DNA of 64,000 nucleotides from JBGPEQ01 sp050180895 (GCA_050180895.1 JBFXDS010000009.1:1-64000), one strand, 5' to 3'. Shown: positions 1 to 7,868, counted from the first letter of the stretch. Notes: generated from the sequence alone by a model not told the origin. Numbers and translations are program-made.

Positions 1-111
1 AAACCCGCAAAGCTCGCCCTCATGGCCGTCCTGCGCAAACTCCTCTGCAGCCTCAACGCCATGATCCGAGATCAACGCGACTGGAGCGAACCCCTCACAC
101 ACACAGCTTGA
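1..111 (+). CDS. IS110-family transposase, C-terminal end (5' truncated by window)
   Basis: Frame 1 is open from the window edge for 36 codons to TGA at 109-111. The translation contains KLALMAVLRKLL and ends NAMIRDQRDWSEPLTHTA, which resembles the conserved C-terminus of IS110/IS1111-family transposases (DEDD plus serine recombinase domains). The catalytic domains lie outside the window, so activity cannot be judged. The spacer right after the stop begins AACAACACAGTTGCT, a sequence I associate with IS110-type right ends. Recognition rests on one short stretch; the family is likely, the subgroup unknown. Confidence 0.7.
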   Translation, partial: KPAKLALMAVLRKLLCSLNAMIRDQRDWSEPLTHTA

Positions 112-377
112 ACAACACAGTTGCTACGCCATCGAGAATCGAGCGATGGACCCCATGCCAAGCGGAGGCGGCCGCTGGATGGGGTCCGAGCTAGGCAAGG
201 GGCGGCTGGGCGTGCCGCTTCCGCCGCCGGTCCCAGGGTGCGGGAGCGTTGCTGCTGTTCCTATCCACGATGTCAAACACCATGCCGGCACTTGCGCCGA
301 CCGCAAGAACAATATAGGAACTATGGTCGGCCCATCAAGAGGTGGGTCGGACTCCGACGGAACAAAGGAGATTGGCC
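112..377. other. Non-coding right flank of the IS110-type element
   Basis: No credible gene lies between the transposase stop and the cupin start. IS110-family elements lack long terminal inverted repeats, so the outer boundary cannot be placed by eye. In the IS1111 subgroup the bridge RNA lies in the non-coding right end, so this stretch could hold such an RNA; I could not establish a structure. The ribosome-binding site of the next gene (AAAGGAG, 364-370) marks the right limit. Confidence 0.4.
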
Positions 378-860
378 ATGGCGGGACGCACGCCCTTGCG
401 GGCGCCGGCGCTCGATCCGGCGACGGTGCCGACGACGGGACCCTCGGACTATCCGCCGCCGTTCGACAAGCTCGTGGCCGGGCGCGAGCGGCGGCGGCTC
501 GGCGACGCGCTGGGGCTCAAGAACTTCGGCGTCAACCTGCTGCGGCTGCCGCCGGGCTGCGCCTCCTCGCAGCGGCACTGGCACACGCGGCAGGACGAGT
601 TCGTCTATGTGCTCTCGGGCGAGGTGGCGCTGGTGACCGACGGCGGCGAGCAGACGCTCGGCGCCGGCATGGCCGCCGGCTTCCCCGCCGGCACGGGCGA
701 CGGCCACCACGTGATCAACCGCAACGACCGTGACGCCTTATTGCTCGAAGTCGGCGACCGCACGCCCGGCGACGAGGCGGACTACTCCGACATCGACATG
801 GTGGTGCGGTGGGTGGACGGGGAGGAACGGTATCTCAGGAAGGACGGGACGGCATATTGA
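378..860 (+). CDS. Cupin-domain protein
   Basis: A 160-residue single-domain cupin. The first cupin motif is visible as GCASSQRHWHTRQDEFVYVL (HxH plus a downstream Glu, the usual metal ligands) and the second as FPAGTGDGHHVIN (His ligand and Asn). The ATG at 378 is chosen because AAAGGAG lies 7 bases upstream; an earlier GTG at 342 has no such site. It is monocistronic. Cupins of this size (often annotated as XRE/cupin or sugar-binding cupins) include small-molecule isomerases and dioxygenases as well as binding proteins; nothing here narrows the substrate. Confidence 0.85.
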   Translation: MAGRTPLRAPALDPATVPTTGPSDYPPPFDKLVAGRERRRLGDALGLKNFGVNLLRLPPGCASSQRHWHTRQDEFVYVLSGEVALVTDGGEQTLGAGMAAGFPAGTGDGHHVINRNDRDALLLEVGDRTPGDEADYSDIDMVVRWVDGEERYLRKDGTAY

Positions 861-974
861 AGGAGCGGATTTGCTGTCCGAGAGTCGAGCCGGTGAGAAA
901 AGCGGTATGCTGATCAAAAGGATCGGACTCGCGATTCCCCGGATGTCATAGACTGAACTCGAGGAGACGGCCCG

Positions 975-1202
975 GTGCGCTGGCAAGATCACATCGTTTC
1001 AACGCCCGACACGCTGCACGGCGCGCCGCGGTTCCGTGGCACGCGAATCGCCGTTTCGATCGTGCTGGAGAATCTAGCTGCGGGCGTCAGCGCCGAGGAG
1101 CTTCACGCGCAGTACCCGACTCTCCCTCAAGAAGCGGTGCCCGCCGCACTTGCCTACGCCGCCGACTTGGCCCGCGACCGCATCGTCCCCGTGCCTACGT
1201 AG
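975..1202 (+). CDS. DUF433 antitoxin-like protein, orphan
   Basis: A 75-residue DUF433 protein: the family core is visible as PRFRGTRIAVSIVLENLAAG followed by HAQYPTLPQEAVPAALAYAA, a small helix-turn-helix-like fold. The GTG start at 975 is preceded by GAGGAGA (960-966). DUF433 genes normally sit upstream of a DUF5615 PIN-like toxin, as they do at 33317-33903 in this window. Here no toxin follows; the next 500 bases carry no recognisable gene. It may be a solitary antitoxin or the remnant of a decayed pair. Confidence 0.8.
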   Translation: MRWQDHIVSTPDTLHGAPRFRGTRIAVSIVLENLAAGVSAEELHAQYPTLPQEAVPAALAYAADLARDRIVPVPT

Positions 1203-1726
1203 GCGCTGGTAAAGCTCCATAAGAACTTGAGGCTCCACCACATGCGGACGACCCTGACATTGTGATAAACCCACTCTGACCCGGATTGTGCTCTGACCCG
1301 AATTGTGCGGATACTCCTGATAACTCCAGCCCATCGAGTCACCACTTCATCGGATTGTCGAGTGCTATCTCTCTCTTGAGCTTTAGAGCCATTTTCCTGA
1401 GATCTGAATCACAGCCCTTCCTCCATTGTCATTCCGGCGAAGCCGGAATCCATAGACACAGGCCTGCGAATATGGATGCCGGCTTTCCGCCAGCATGACA
1501 ACCGAGGGCTGATGTTTCCACTAACAGGGAACGTGCTCTAGTTTTGCGGGATGCGTCCGAAGTGCCCAACGCGCCCGCACTCCATTGAGTGCCTTTAAGC
1601 AGTTTCGCCGTGGTGATGGCACCGAGACGGGATCATGCCCGAATCAGGTTCGGCGGTACGCGGGCCGCCCTGACAACAAGCTAAGGATGGGATACGGGTG
1701 GCACGACCACGCTTGAGTTCGCGTTC
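1203..1726. other. Gene-free stretch of about 520 bp
   Basis: No ORF with family features, codon bias or a ribosome-binding site is apparent. The stretch looks less GC-rich than its surroundings and contains one hairpin-forming repeat (1428-1499). It adjoins the orphan DUF433 gene and two unrecognised genes, so it may belong to an acquired patch associated with the IS110-type element at the window edge. Confidence 0.5.
1428..1499. repeat. Imperfect inverted repeat (MITE-like)
   Basis: GTCATTCCGGCGAAGCCGG at the left is mirrored by CCGGCTTTCCGCCAGCATGAC at the right, with ATCCAT and ATGGAT also pairing. The whole 72-bp unit can fold into a long imperfect hairpin. The CATTCCGGCGAAGCCGGAATCC wording is a common intergenic repeat in proteobacteria. 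No second copy was noticed in this window. Confidence 0.6.
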
Positions 1727-1807
1727 ATGATCGGGTACGTAATGGCGATAAGGGGAAGTCCTTGCAACGGCTTACCGGCGAGCACGCCGAAACCTCTAGA
1801 TGACACC

Positions 1808-2176
1808 ATGCCTGCGCGCGCCCGCATTCGTCAACTCGCCAGCCACCGCGACCTGTCCTTTACAGGACGCTACCCGGTCGGGGAAGTCCCGAATGCCTTC
1901 GATATTGGGTTCCTTGTCGAGTACTACCGTCTTTTCCGCAACAGAAGGTTCAACCGCGCAGATGTCGTAGATCTTCGATTCCCGCAGGCGACATGCAGCG
2001 AGCGAAATCGGGGGGACGACAATGGACGGCTTTCACGCCTTCCTAAGCTCGGATTGCTGAGTTATGACCGCAAAACGGGCGCGATACAGCTTACCAAGGC
2101 GGGAGTGAACCTTGCTTCGGCTATCATGGACTGGGCCCATAGAGATTCGCGTGTGACGAAATTGGCGTCGGGTTAG
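1808..2176 (+). CDS. Hypothetical protein, possible winged-helix C-terminus
   Basis: I do not recognise this gene. The translation from ATG 1808 is 122 residues; the frame is open back to ATG 1727, and neither start has a clear ribosome-binding site. The C-terminal part (LSRLPKLGLLSYDRKTGAIQ then LTKAGVNLASAIMDW) reads like the wing and last helix of a winged helix-turn-helix. The gene lies in a less GC-rich patch with no functional neighbour, which suggests transfer. It could be a decayed regulator; a chance ORF cannot be excluded. Confidence 0.4.
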   Translation: MPARARIRQLASHRDLSFTGRYPVGEVPNAFDIGFLVEYYRLFRNRRFNRADVVDLRFPQATCSERNRGDDNGRLSRLPKLGLLSYDRKTGAIQLTKAGVNLASAIMDWAHRDSRVTKLASG

Positions 2177-2272
2177 AATGCCCAATTGGACACCCGATGC
2201 TAAAAACATCATAGTGTAGCCAAGAAGGCGGTGTGTCGCGCGCGAAACTGTTGGCCGTGTGGGGCATCAGTC

Positions 2273-2797
2273 ATGCCATCAATCAACAGCTGTGTCCGTC
2301 GCTGGTCGCGATTCTTGCGAGGCCGACGGTCACCCAAGCCGAGATGGTGTGCTGCAGCGAGGCTTACCGGGTTCATAGTCGTCTCCCTCATGATACCTAC
2401 ACTATTCTGGAGCGAGACCGCCGCCGGTGACGAGTTCGTGAAAGAGACTGAGAAGCTCCTCGAAAGCTGGTGCCTCGGTGAAGAGGATTGGCCTAAGAAC
2501 TGGCACCAGGAGTGGCCCGAATACTTTTCCCCAAATTCCCAGGTTGGGAGCGATGCCCAGCGTAACGAATCGCGCAAGCGGTCTTATTGCATTGATGAGG
2601 TGCGTGCGCTGATGGTCCGTTTTCCCGGACTGACGCGGGACGAACAGAGCAGGCTGCTTTTCGACTACTGCATGACGTCACCCGGCGGGTATACGTCCAA
2701 GGAAAGGCTATGGGATCACGACAAGCCACAGCCGCAAGCTAGACTGGATCGTTGCGGGGTCAAGGTAAGGATGTTCTTGTACGACTTCCCACAGTAG
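2273..2797 (+). CDS. Hypothetical exported protein
   Basis: Not recognised. From ATG 2273 the protein has a basic N-terminus, a hydrophobic stretch (LTGFIVVSLMIPTLFW) and then SETAAGDEF, which fits a signal peptide with cleavage near the AAG. The remainder is hydrophilic with several Cys (ESWCLGEED, RSYCIDEV, DYCMTS, DRCGVKV), compatible with periplasmic disulphides. No good ribosome-binding site is visible and the true start is uncertain. It lies in the same less GC-rich patch as the gene upstream. Confidence 0.45.
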   Translation: MPSINSCVRRWSRFLRGRRSPKPRWCAAARLTGFIVVSLMIPTLFWSETAAGDEFVKETEKLLESWCLGEEDWPKNWHQEWPEYFSPNSQVGSDAQRNESRKRSYCIDEVRALMVRFPGLTRDEQSRLLFDYCMTSPGGYTSKERLWDHDKPQPQARLDRCGVKVRMFLYDFPQ

Positions 2798-2919
2798 TTG
2801 AGCTAAAGGGCAACTGGCTAAGCTAGCCGAGATCCCTAGCAAGTATTCGATCTGGCGGAATCTCTTCACAACTATCGGGGTCAGAGTCGATCACTGGCAA
2901 CGCTGAGTAGTGGAGAGAT

Positions 2920-2941
2920 GGGCGACCACTTGAGGTCGCCC
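2920..2941. repeat. Hairpin of the GGGCGACC repeat type, possible terminator
   Basis: GGGCGACC and GGTCGCCC form a perfect 8-bp stem around a 6-base loop. It lies between two converging genes (hypothetical ending 2797, aldo/keto reductase ending 2985), so it may work as a bidirectional transcription stop. The same stem recurs at 35831-35856 and 57717-57748. Confidence 0.45.
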
Positions 2942-2984
2942 CTACAAGCGCGACGCGACCATCTGGGGCAGGCACCGTTCGCAG

Positions 2985-3854
2985 CTATGCCTTCTTCCTT
3001 CCCTGCGCGTCGAGCGTGCGGAATTCCTCCTCCGACAGCTGAATCGACGCGGCGGCGACGTTCTCCTCCAGGTGCGTCACCTTCCCCGTGCCGGGAATCG
3101 GGAGCATGACGGGGCTGCGCTTCAGCAGCCAGGCGAGGGCGAGCTGGCTCGGCGTCGCCCGGTGCTTGCGGGCGAGCTCGTCGAGGACGCCGCCGGGCTT
3201 CGCCAGGTCGCCGGCGGCGAGCGGGTACCAGGGGATGAAGCCGATGCCCTGCACCGCGCACCGGTCGAGCACGGCCTCGCTGCCGCGGTCGACGAGGTTG
3301 TAGCGGTTCTGCACCGTGGCGACCGGGAAGAACCGCTGCGCCGCCGCGAGCTCCTCGAGGCTCACGTTGCTGAGGCCGACATGGCGGATCAGGCCGGCGG
3401 CCCGCATCTCCGCGATGACGGCGAACTGCTCGTCGCGCGGCACCTTCGGATCCACCCGGTGCAGCTGCCAGAGATCGATGCGCTGGACGCCGAGGCGGCG
3501 CAGGCTGGCCTGCACGCATTGGCGCAGATAGTCGGGGCGGCCGTTCGGCACCCACTGGCCGGGACCGGGTCGCTCCAACCCGCCCTTGGTGGCGACGAGC
3601 ATTCCGTCATAGGGGTGCAGCGCCTCGCGCAGCAGCTCCTCGCTGACGCCGGGGCCGTAGCTGTCGGCGGTGTCGATGAAGGTCACGCCGAGCGCCGGCA
3701 GGCGGCGGAGCGTGCGCAGCGCCTCGGCGCGGTCCGCCGGCGGACCCCACACGCTGGCGCCGGTTACGCGCATGGCGCCGAAGCCGAGACGGTTGACGGC
3801 GATGTCGCCGCCGACCTTGAACAGGCCGGCGGCCGCGGCGGTGGGTTCGGTCAT
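2985..3854 (-). CDS. Aldo/keto reductase
   Basis: A 289-residue NADPH-dependent aldo/keto reductase, complete for the family. The catalytic tetrad can be read: Asp and Tyr in TFIDTADSYGPG, Lys in MLVATKGG, His in LWQLHRVD. The cofactor end is near the C-terminus (LPIPGTGKVTHLEENV). The start at 3854 is taken because GGAGAG precedes it; the frame stays open 28 codons further, but that part is Pro/Arg-rich and unlike the family. The C-terminal pattern resembles the YajO/PLP-reductase-type group. The substrate is not predictable. Monocistronic. Confidence 0.88.
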   Translation of the reverse strand: MTEPTAAAAGLFKVGGDIAVNRLGFGAMRVTGASVWGPPADRAEALRTLRRLPALGVTFIDTADSYGPGVSEELLREALHPYDGMLVATKGGLERPGPGQWVPNGRPDYLRQCVQASLRRLGVQRIDLWQLHRVDPKVPRDEQFAVIAEMRAAGLIRHVGLSNVSLEELAAAQRFFPVATVQNRYNLVDRGSEAVLDRCAVQGIGFIPWYPLAAGDLAKPGGVLDELARKHRATPSQLALAWLLKRSPVMLPIPGTGKVTHLEENVAAASIQLSEEEFRTLDAQGRKKA

Positions 3855-3938
3855 GGCGGCTCTCCACGGTGGTGGGGCTGGCGATAGGGCGAAGATGGGG
3901 AGGGGATTTCGGAATGGAAGCCGGCAGGGGGCTGCCAC

Positions 3939-4316
3939 TCACGGAGGAGACGAGGACGTCTGGCTTGACTTCGAATCGTGCCGATCGAGCATCGACTGCA
4001 TCGCCGACTTGAGGGCGTGGCTGTCTTGCGTGATGACCTGCCAGAGGATCGCGTCGTCGAGCCGGAAATATTCATGACGGATTCGATTGCCGATGCCTTT
4101 GATCTGAGTCCAAGGCTCGGTGGGATAGTCGGCCAGCCACTCGTCGGGGATATGACGGACTGCTTCGGAAATGATCTGGATCGCATAGGCTGCGGCGTGC
4201 CTCGCGATCGGATCCGACCTGAACGACGGCAGCGTCATGCGTCCGGCGATGCCGTGCAGCAACTCGATCTCAGCGAGAACGTCGCGGATGGCGATGATCG
4301 GGTTGCCGGTCATCAC
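3939..4316 (-). CDS. HepT-like HEPN ribonuclease (DUF86), toxin of a HepT/MntA pair
   Basis: A 125-residue HEPN-domain protein of the HepT/DUF86 family. HepT RNases cut RNA with an RX4HXY motif. Here the corresponding stretch is KGIGNRIRHEYF: His81 and Tyr83 are present but the Arg expected at position 76 is Gly (codon GGC on the coding strand). It overlaps the upstream nucleotidyltransferase gene by ATGA (4313-4316), so translation is coupled. In the characterised MntA-HepT system the antitoxin AMPylates the HepT Tyr. The Tyr persists, so modification could still occur even if RNase activity is lost. Confidence 0.85.
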   Translation of the reverse strand: MMTGNPIIAIRDVLAEIELLHGIAGRMTLPSFRSDPIARHAAAYAIQIISEAVRHIPDEWLADYPTEPWTQIKGIGNRIRHEYFRLDDAILWQVITQDSHALKSAMQSMLDRHDSKSSQTSSSPP

Positions 4317-4612
4317 AGCACACGGATGGCGTCGCGTTCGATCTCGGCCTTCATCAACGGATGCAGCGCGTTCCTTGTGGTGATCGTGACGGGCACGCCG
4401 AGCCGCCGGCCGATATCATCCTCGAGCTGCATGAGACGAAAGATGTTCGGCACTTTCGCATCCGGGTCGTAGTCGATGAAGAGATCCAGATCGCTGTCGC
4501 GACGGTGATCGCCTCGCGCCCGCGAGCCGAAGACGTAGAGGCCGGTGGCCCCGCTCTGACGGAGGGCGGCATCGTATTCCTTCAGGGTGGCAATGAGGGC
4601 CGCGCGGTCCAT
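4313..4612 (-). CDS. MntA-like minimal nucleotidyltransferase antitoxin
   Basis: A 99-residue minimal nucleotidyltransferase with the signature GSRARGDHRRDSDLDLFIDY, i.e. GSX10DXD, which supplies the metal-binding aspartates. MntA-type antitoxins transfer AMP to a Tyr of their cognate HEPN toxin. It is the first gene of a two-gene operon with the HepT-like gene at 3939-4316 and overlaps it by four bases. The gene order (antitoxin first) and length are typical for the pair. Confidence 0.87.
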   Translation of the reverse strand: MDRAALIATLKEYDAALRQSGATGLYVFGSRARGDHRRDSDLDLFIDYDPDAKVPNIFRLMQLEDDIGRRLGVPVTITTRNALHPLMKAEIERDAIRVL

Positions 4613-4696
4613 GCCTTGAATATAGGCAAGGGCTACGGATCGGGGCCAGCGGATTGAAGGACGCCGCAGCGACGGGCGAGCGGCCGGCCGGTTGCC

Positions 4697-5533
4697 CTAC
4701 CCGCTCCGCGCCAGGGCCGTGAGGCGGTCGGCGAGGCCGCGGAGCTCCCAGTCGCGGGCGAGGGCGGCGGCGGCCGGCCAGTTCGGCGTCTGGTCGGGGA
4801 GCGGCGGCAGCGGAGCGGCGGCATTCATGGTGGCGATGGATTTGTAGAGGCGCAGCGCCTCGGCCTGAGGCGCCAGGCGCGGGTCGGCGAGCGCGGCCTC
4901 GAGCGTGCCGTACGTGACGAGCAGCGCGGCGGCGCCCTTGGGGCCGATGCCCTTGGCGCCCGGCAGCTTGTCGGAGGGGTCGCCGCGCAACGCGATGAAG
5001 TCGGGCACCTGCGCCGGCTCGACGCCATAGCGGGCGCGCACCTCGGCCGGGCCGATGCGCGCCATGCCGCCGGCGCGCACGGGCTGCAGGATGGTGGTCG
5101 CGGCGGAGGCGAGCTGGAAGGCGTCGCGGTCGCCGCTGGCGACCAGCACGGCGCCGCCGCGCCGCTCCTCGGCCGTGGCCGCGGCGGCCAGGAAGTCGTC
5201 GGCCTCGTAGCCCGGCGCCTTGGCCACGGCGAAGCCGCAGGCGAGCGCGAAGCGCGGCAGGACGTGGAGCTGCTCGACCAGCTCGTCGTCGAAGTCGCGG
5301 CCGCCCTGGTAGGCGGGGAAGGCCTGCTGGCGCGGGGTCGGCGCCCCCAGCGTGTCCCAGGCGACGAGCACGGCGCGCGGCCGCTCGTCGGCATAGAGGC
5401 GCAGCAGGAAGTTGGCGAAGCCGAGGATGGCGCCGCCGCCCTTGCCGCCGCGGCTGCGGATCGTCTTCGGCAGCGCGTGATAGGCGCGGTGCGCGAAGGA
5501 ATCGCCGTCGACGACGAGCAGCGGGCGGGTCAT
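4697..5533 (-). CDS. Stand-alone 5'-3' exonuclease (PolI N-domain/FEN type)
   Basis: 278 residues. The PIN-like 5'-3' exonuclease fold is shown by LLVVDGDSFAHRAYHALP, the acidic GYEADDFLAAAA and VASGDRDAFQLAS motifs (metal-binding Asp clusters) and the helix-hairpin-helix LRGDPSDKLPGAKGIGPKGA. No polymerase domain follows, so this is a short FEN/ExoIX-like enzyme and not polA. It would act on flaps or 5' ends in DNA repair or replication. Start ATG 5533 gives the standard MTRPLLVVDGD beginning. The gene is monocistronic. Confidence 0.88.
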   Translation of the reverse strand: MTRPLLVVDGDSFAHRAYHALPKTIRSRGGKGGGAILGFANFLLRLYADERPRAVLVAWDTLGAPTPRQQAFPAYQGGRDFDDELVEQLHVLPRFALACGFAVAKAPGYEADDFLAAAATAEERRGGAVLVASGDRDAFQLASAATTILQPVRAGGMARIGPAEVRARYGVEPAQVPDFIALRGDPSDKLPGAKGIGPKGAAALLVTYGTLEAALADPRLAPQAEALRLYKSIATMNAAAPLPPLPDQTPNWPAAAALARDWELRGLADRLTALARSG

Positions 5534-5600
5534 GCGTTCATCCCCGATGGGGCGCGGCGGCAGGTATTGAACCGCAAAGACGCAAGGGCGCAAAGGCTCT

Positions 5601-5689
5601 CGTAGGGGCGAGCGGCGCTCGCCCTCGTTCGTTCAGGACTCCGAACACCGCGGTTTGCAGCAGCAGGGCGAGCGCCGCTCGCCCCTACG
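5601..5689. repeat. Perfect 25-bp inverted repeat, GGGCGAGCGGCGCTCGCCC family
   Basis: The left arm 5601-5625 begins CGTAGGGGCGAGCGGC and is exactly mirrored by 5665-5689 ending in CGCTCGCCCCTACG, around a 39-base spacer. Each arm is itself palindromic (GGGCGAGCGGCGCTCGCCC). Close relatives occur at 13129-13215 and 24511-24580, always between genes, which points to a mobile or amplified REP-like family. Confidence 0.8.
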
Positions 5690-5707
5690 ACAGATGCGGC
5701 GGCGTCC

Positions 5708-5860
5708 TTAGGATTCGAGGATGCCGGACGCGTAGAGGAGCGCGACGACGGCCAGCATCTGCAGGATGGCGGCGGCGGCGCCGATGAGCACGGCATGGCC
5801 GATGACCGACGTCAGCGACCGTTGCGGCGCGTGCGCGTGGCCCGAGGTTGCAGCGAACAT
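5708..5860 (-). CDS. Small membrane protein, unknown
   Basis: A 50-residue protein with one clear transmembrane segment (VIGHAVLIGAAAAILQMLAV and on) after a short polar N-terminus with HAHA. The start at 5860 is preceded by GGGAG at the right distance; the frame is open further upstream but without a ribosome-binding site. Not recognised; its size and single helix fit the many uncharacterised alphaproteobacterial small membrane proteins. Confidence 0.45.
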   Translation of the reverse strand: MFAATSGHAHAPQRSLTSVIGHAVLIGAAAAILQMLAVVALLYASGILES

Positions 5861-6087
5861 GGATCGACTCCCACACAGCCCCGCCCGTTCTTTTTTCGAT
5901 GCAGCCATGGGCGGGATTCGCGACAAACTATACAGGCATTCGTGCAAGTTTTGAAGCGCGGACGTATTGAGGAACGAAGTAAAGAGGCGAGGCAAACAAG
6001 GTTAACGGTGAGGACGGCAAGGAATTGGGTCACGCGGAGACGCGGAGACGCGAAGCAGGAGGGTCTATCACAAACGGCTGAGTCAAA

Positions 6088-6197
6088 CCCCCTCACCCCC
6101 ACCCTCTCCCGCTGCGCGGGCGAGGGGGCTGGCGAAGCTGGCCGCTTGCACCAGCGTCCCCTCTCCCTCAAAAGCGGGAGAGGGACAGGGTGAGGGC
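6088..6197. repeat. Imperfect inverted repeat (CCCTCACCC...GGGTGAGGG)
   Basis: CCCCTCACCCCCACCCTCTC at the left pairs with GAGAGGGACAGGGTGAGGG at the right across about 65 bases. This wording is a widespread intergenic repeat. Together with the unit at 6289-6368 it fills most of the gene-free stretch 5861-6418, in which I see no coding sequence. Confidence 0.6.
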
Positions 6198-6288
6198 GAT
6201 TCTCCGCGCCTCCGCGTGCCCCTTCGCCGGAGTTGCCGGGCGCGGCAGACCTGTTAACGTTCGCGCCGGAGCGTGGGATCGGCGCCGT

Positions 6289-6368
6289 GCGTCCTTCGAC
6301 AGGCTCAGGATGAGGGGCTGTCTTCTCGCCACGAGACTCCTCCTCATCCTGAGCTTGTCGAAGGACGC
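6289..6368. repeat. Inverted repeat, GCGTCCTTCGACA family, copy 1
   Basis: An 80-bp unit: GCGTCCTTCGACAGGCTCAG at the left and CTGAGCTTGTCGAAGGACGC at the right, arms of about 27 bp with one mismatch. Related copies are at 19219-19299, 22768-22847 and 31835-31915. Copy 1 lies just upstream of the enamidase-like gene and could affect its mRNA. Confidence 0.8.
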
Positions 6369-6418
6369 GGGATGGGTGTGCCGCCGGCCACGCGATCCGC
6401 GATCAGGGAGGACGACTC

Positions 6419-7612
6419 ATGGCCACGCCGCAAGCCGCCGCCGCGCCCGCGGGGAAGCTCGTCATCAGGGACATCGGCCTCCTGCTCTCGGGCGATCTGC
6501 GGCAGCCGGTGCTCGACGCCGACGCGATCGTCTGCGAAGGCGGCCGCATCGTCGGCGTCGGCAGGCTGAAGGACCTGGACACGGGCCGGGCGAAGACCGT
6601 GGTGAGCGCCAAGGGCACGGCCGTGGCGCCCGGCCTCATCGACAGCCACGTGCATCCGGTGTTCGGCGACTGGACGCCCCGGCAGCAGCAGCTCAACTGG
6701 ATCGACAGCTTCCTCAACGGCGGCGTCACCACCATGATCTCGGCCGGCGAGGTGCACCTGCCGGGGCGGCCGAAGGACGTGATCGGCGTGAAGGCGCTGG
6801 CGATCACGGCGCAGCGCGCCTTCGACGCCTTCCGCCCCGGCGGGGTGAAGGTGCATGCAGGCGCGCCGGTGATCGAGAAGGGCATGGTGGAGAGCGATTT
6901 CAAGGAGCTGGCCGCGGCGGGCGTGCGGCTGCTGGGCGAGGTCGGCCTCGGCGGCGTCAAGACCGGCGACGAGGCCAAGCAGATGGTGGGCTGGGCGCGC
7001 AAGTACGGCATCCAGAGCACGATCCACACCGGCGGGCCTTCCATCCCCGGCTCCGGCCTGATCGACAAGGACGTGGTGCTGGAGGCCGACGCCGACGTCA
7101 TCGGCCACATCAACGGCGGCCACACGGCGCTGCCGCTCGAGCAGATCCGGGCGCTCTGCGAGCGCTCGTCGCGCGCCATCGAGATCGTGCATAACGGCAA
7201 CGAGGCGGCGGCGCTCTTCGCCCTGCGCACGGCGGACGAGTTGAAGCAGCTTGACCGCGTGATATTGGGGACGGACTCGCCGGCGGGATCGGGCGTGCAA
7301 CCCCTCGGCATACTCCGCATGATCGCCATGCTGAGTGCGCTCGGCGACATCGAGCCGGAGATCGCCTTCTGCTTCGCGACCGGGAACACGGCGAGGCAGC
7401 GCAAGCTCGACTGCGGCCTCATCGAGCCCGGGCGCGCCGCCGACTTCGTGATCATGGACCGGGCGCAGCATTCGGCCGGCAAGGACCTGCTCGACAGCGT
7501 CGAGAAGGGCGACATCCCCGGCATCGGCATGATGATCATCGACGGCCAGGTGCGCGCCGGCCGCAGCCGCAACACCCCGCCGGCGGAGACGGTGCCGGAG
7601 GTAGTGGGGTGA
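6419..7612 (+). CDS. Enamidase-like metal-dependent amidohydrolase
   Basis: 397 residues, amidohydrolase superfamily. Metal-ligand segments: LIDSHVHP, LLGEVGLGG, STIHTGGPSIPG, IGHINGG and LGTDSPAGSG. The motifs FLNGGVTTMISAGEVHLPGR, KALAITAQRAF and a C-terminal GDIPGIGMMIIDG with RSRNTPPA closely match what I remember of Eubacterium barkeri enamidase, which opens 6-oxo-1,4,5,6-tetrahydronicotinate to 2-formylglutarate and ammonia. A 6-hydroxynicotinate reductase homologue and a Mo hydroxylase in the same region support a role in N-heterocycle breakdown. The exact substrate here is inferred; a related cyclic enamide or lactam is possible. Confidence 0.82.
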   Translation: MATPQAAAAPAGKLVIRDIGLLLSGDLRQPVLDADAIVCEGGRIVGVGRLKDLDTGRAKTVVSAKGTAVAPGLIDSHVHPVFGDWTPRQQQLNWIDSFLNGGVTTMISAGEVHLPGRPKDVIGVKALAITAQRAFDAFRPGGVKVHAGAPVIEKGMVESDFKELAAAGVRLLGEVGLGGVKTGDEAKQMVGWARKYGIQSTIHTGGPSIPGSGLIDKDVVLEADADVIGHINGGHTALPLEQIRALCERSSRAIEIVHNGNEAAALFALRTADELKQLDRVILGTDSPAGSGVQPLGILRMIAMLSALGDIEPEIAFCFATGNTARQRKLDCGLIEPGRAADFVIMDRAQHSAGKDLLDSVEKGDIPGIGMMIIDGQVRAGRSRNTPPAETVPEVVG

Positions 7613-7626
7613 CGCGAATAAAAAGA

Positions 7627-7868
7627 TTCACCACAAAGCCACGAAGGACGCGAAGAAGGATTTCAACCGCAGATGGACGCAGATGAACGCAGATAAAGAA
7701 TTGACTACAAAGCCACGAAGGGCACACAGGAGGGTGACCGGCGCTCTGCACCGGGATCGCTCGCGCTGTTCGTGGTGAACGACGAACGCTGCGATTGGGC
7801 GCCAAGCTTCATCTGCGTCCATCTGCGGTTGAATCCTCTTCTTTGCACCCTTCGCGGCTTTGTGGTGA
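7627..7868. repeat. Long imperfect inverted repeat, about 240 bp
   Basis: The left arm (CACCACAAAGCCACGAAGG... then CAACCGCAGATGGACGCAG...) is mirrored by the right arm (CATCTGCGTCCATCTGCGGT... then CTTCGCGGCTTTGTGGTG). Arms are about 58 bp with a few mismatches; a second partial copy of the ACAAAGCCACGAAGG word lies inside. It fills the gap between the enamidase-like and methyltransferase genes and ends about 25 bases before the latter. Confidence 0.75.

Noticed and set aside
121..733. Two overlapping ORFs of 171 and 195 codons across the cupin start
   Set aside because: They are out-of-frame readings of the cupin gene and the IS flank, with Arg-rich low-complexity translations.
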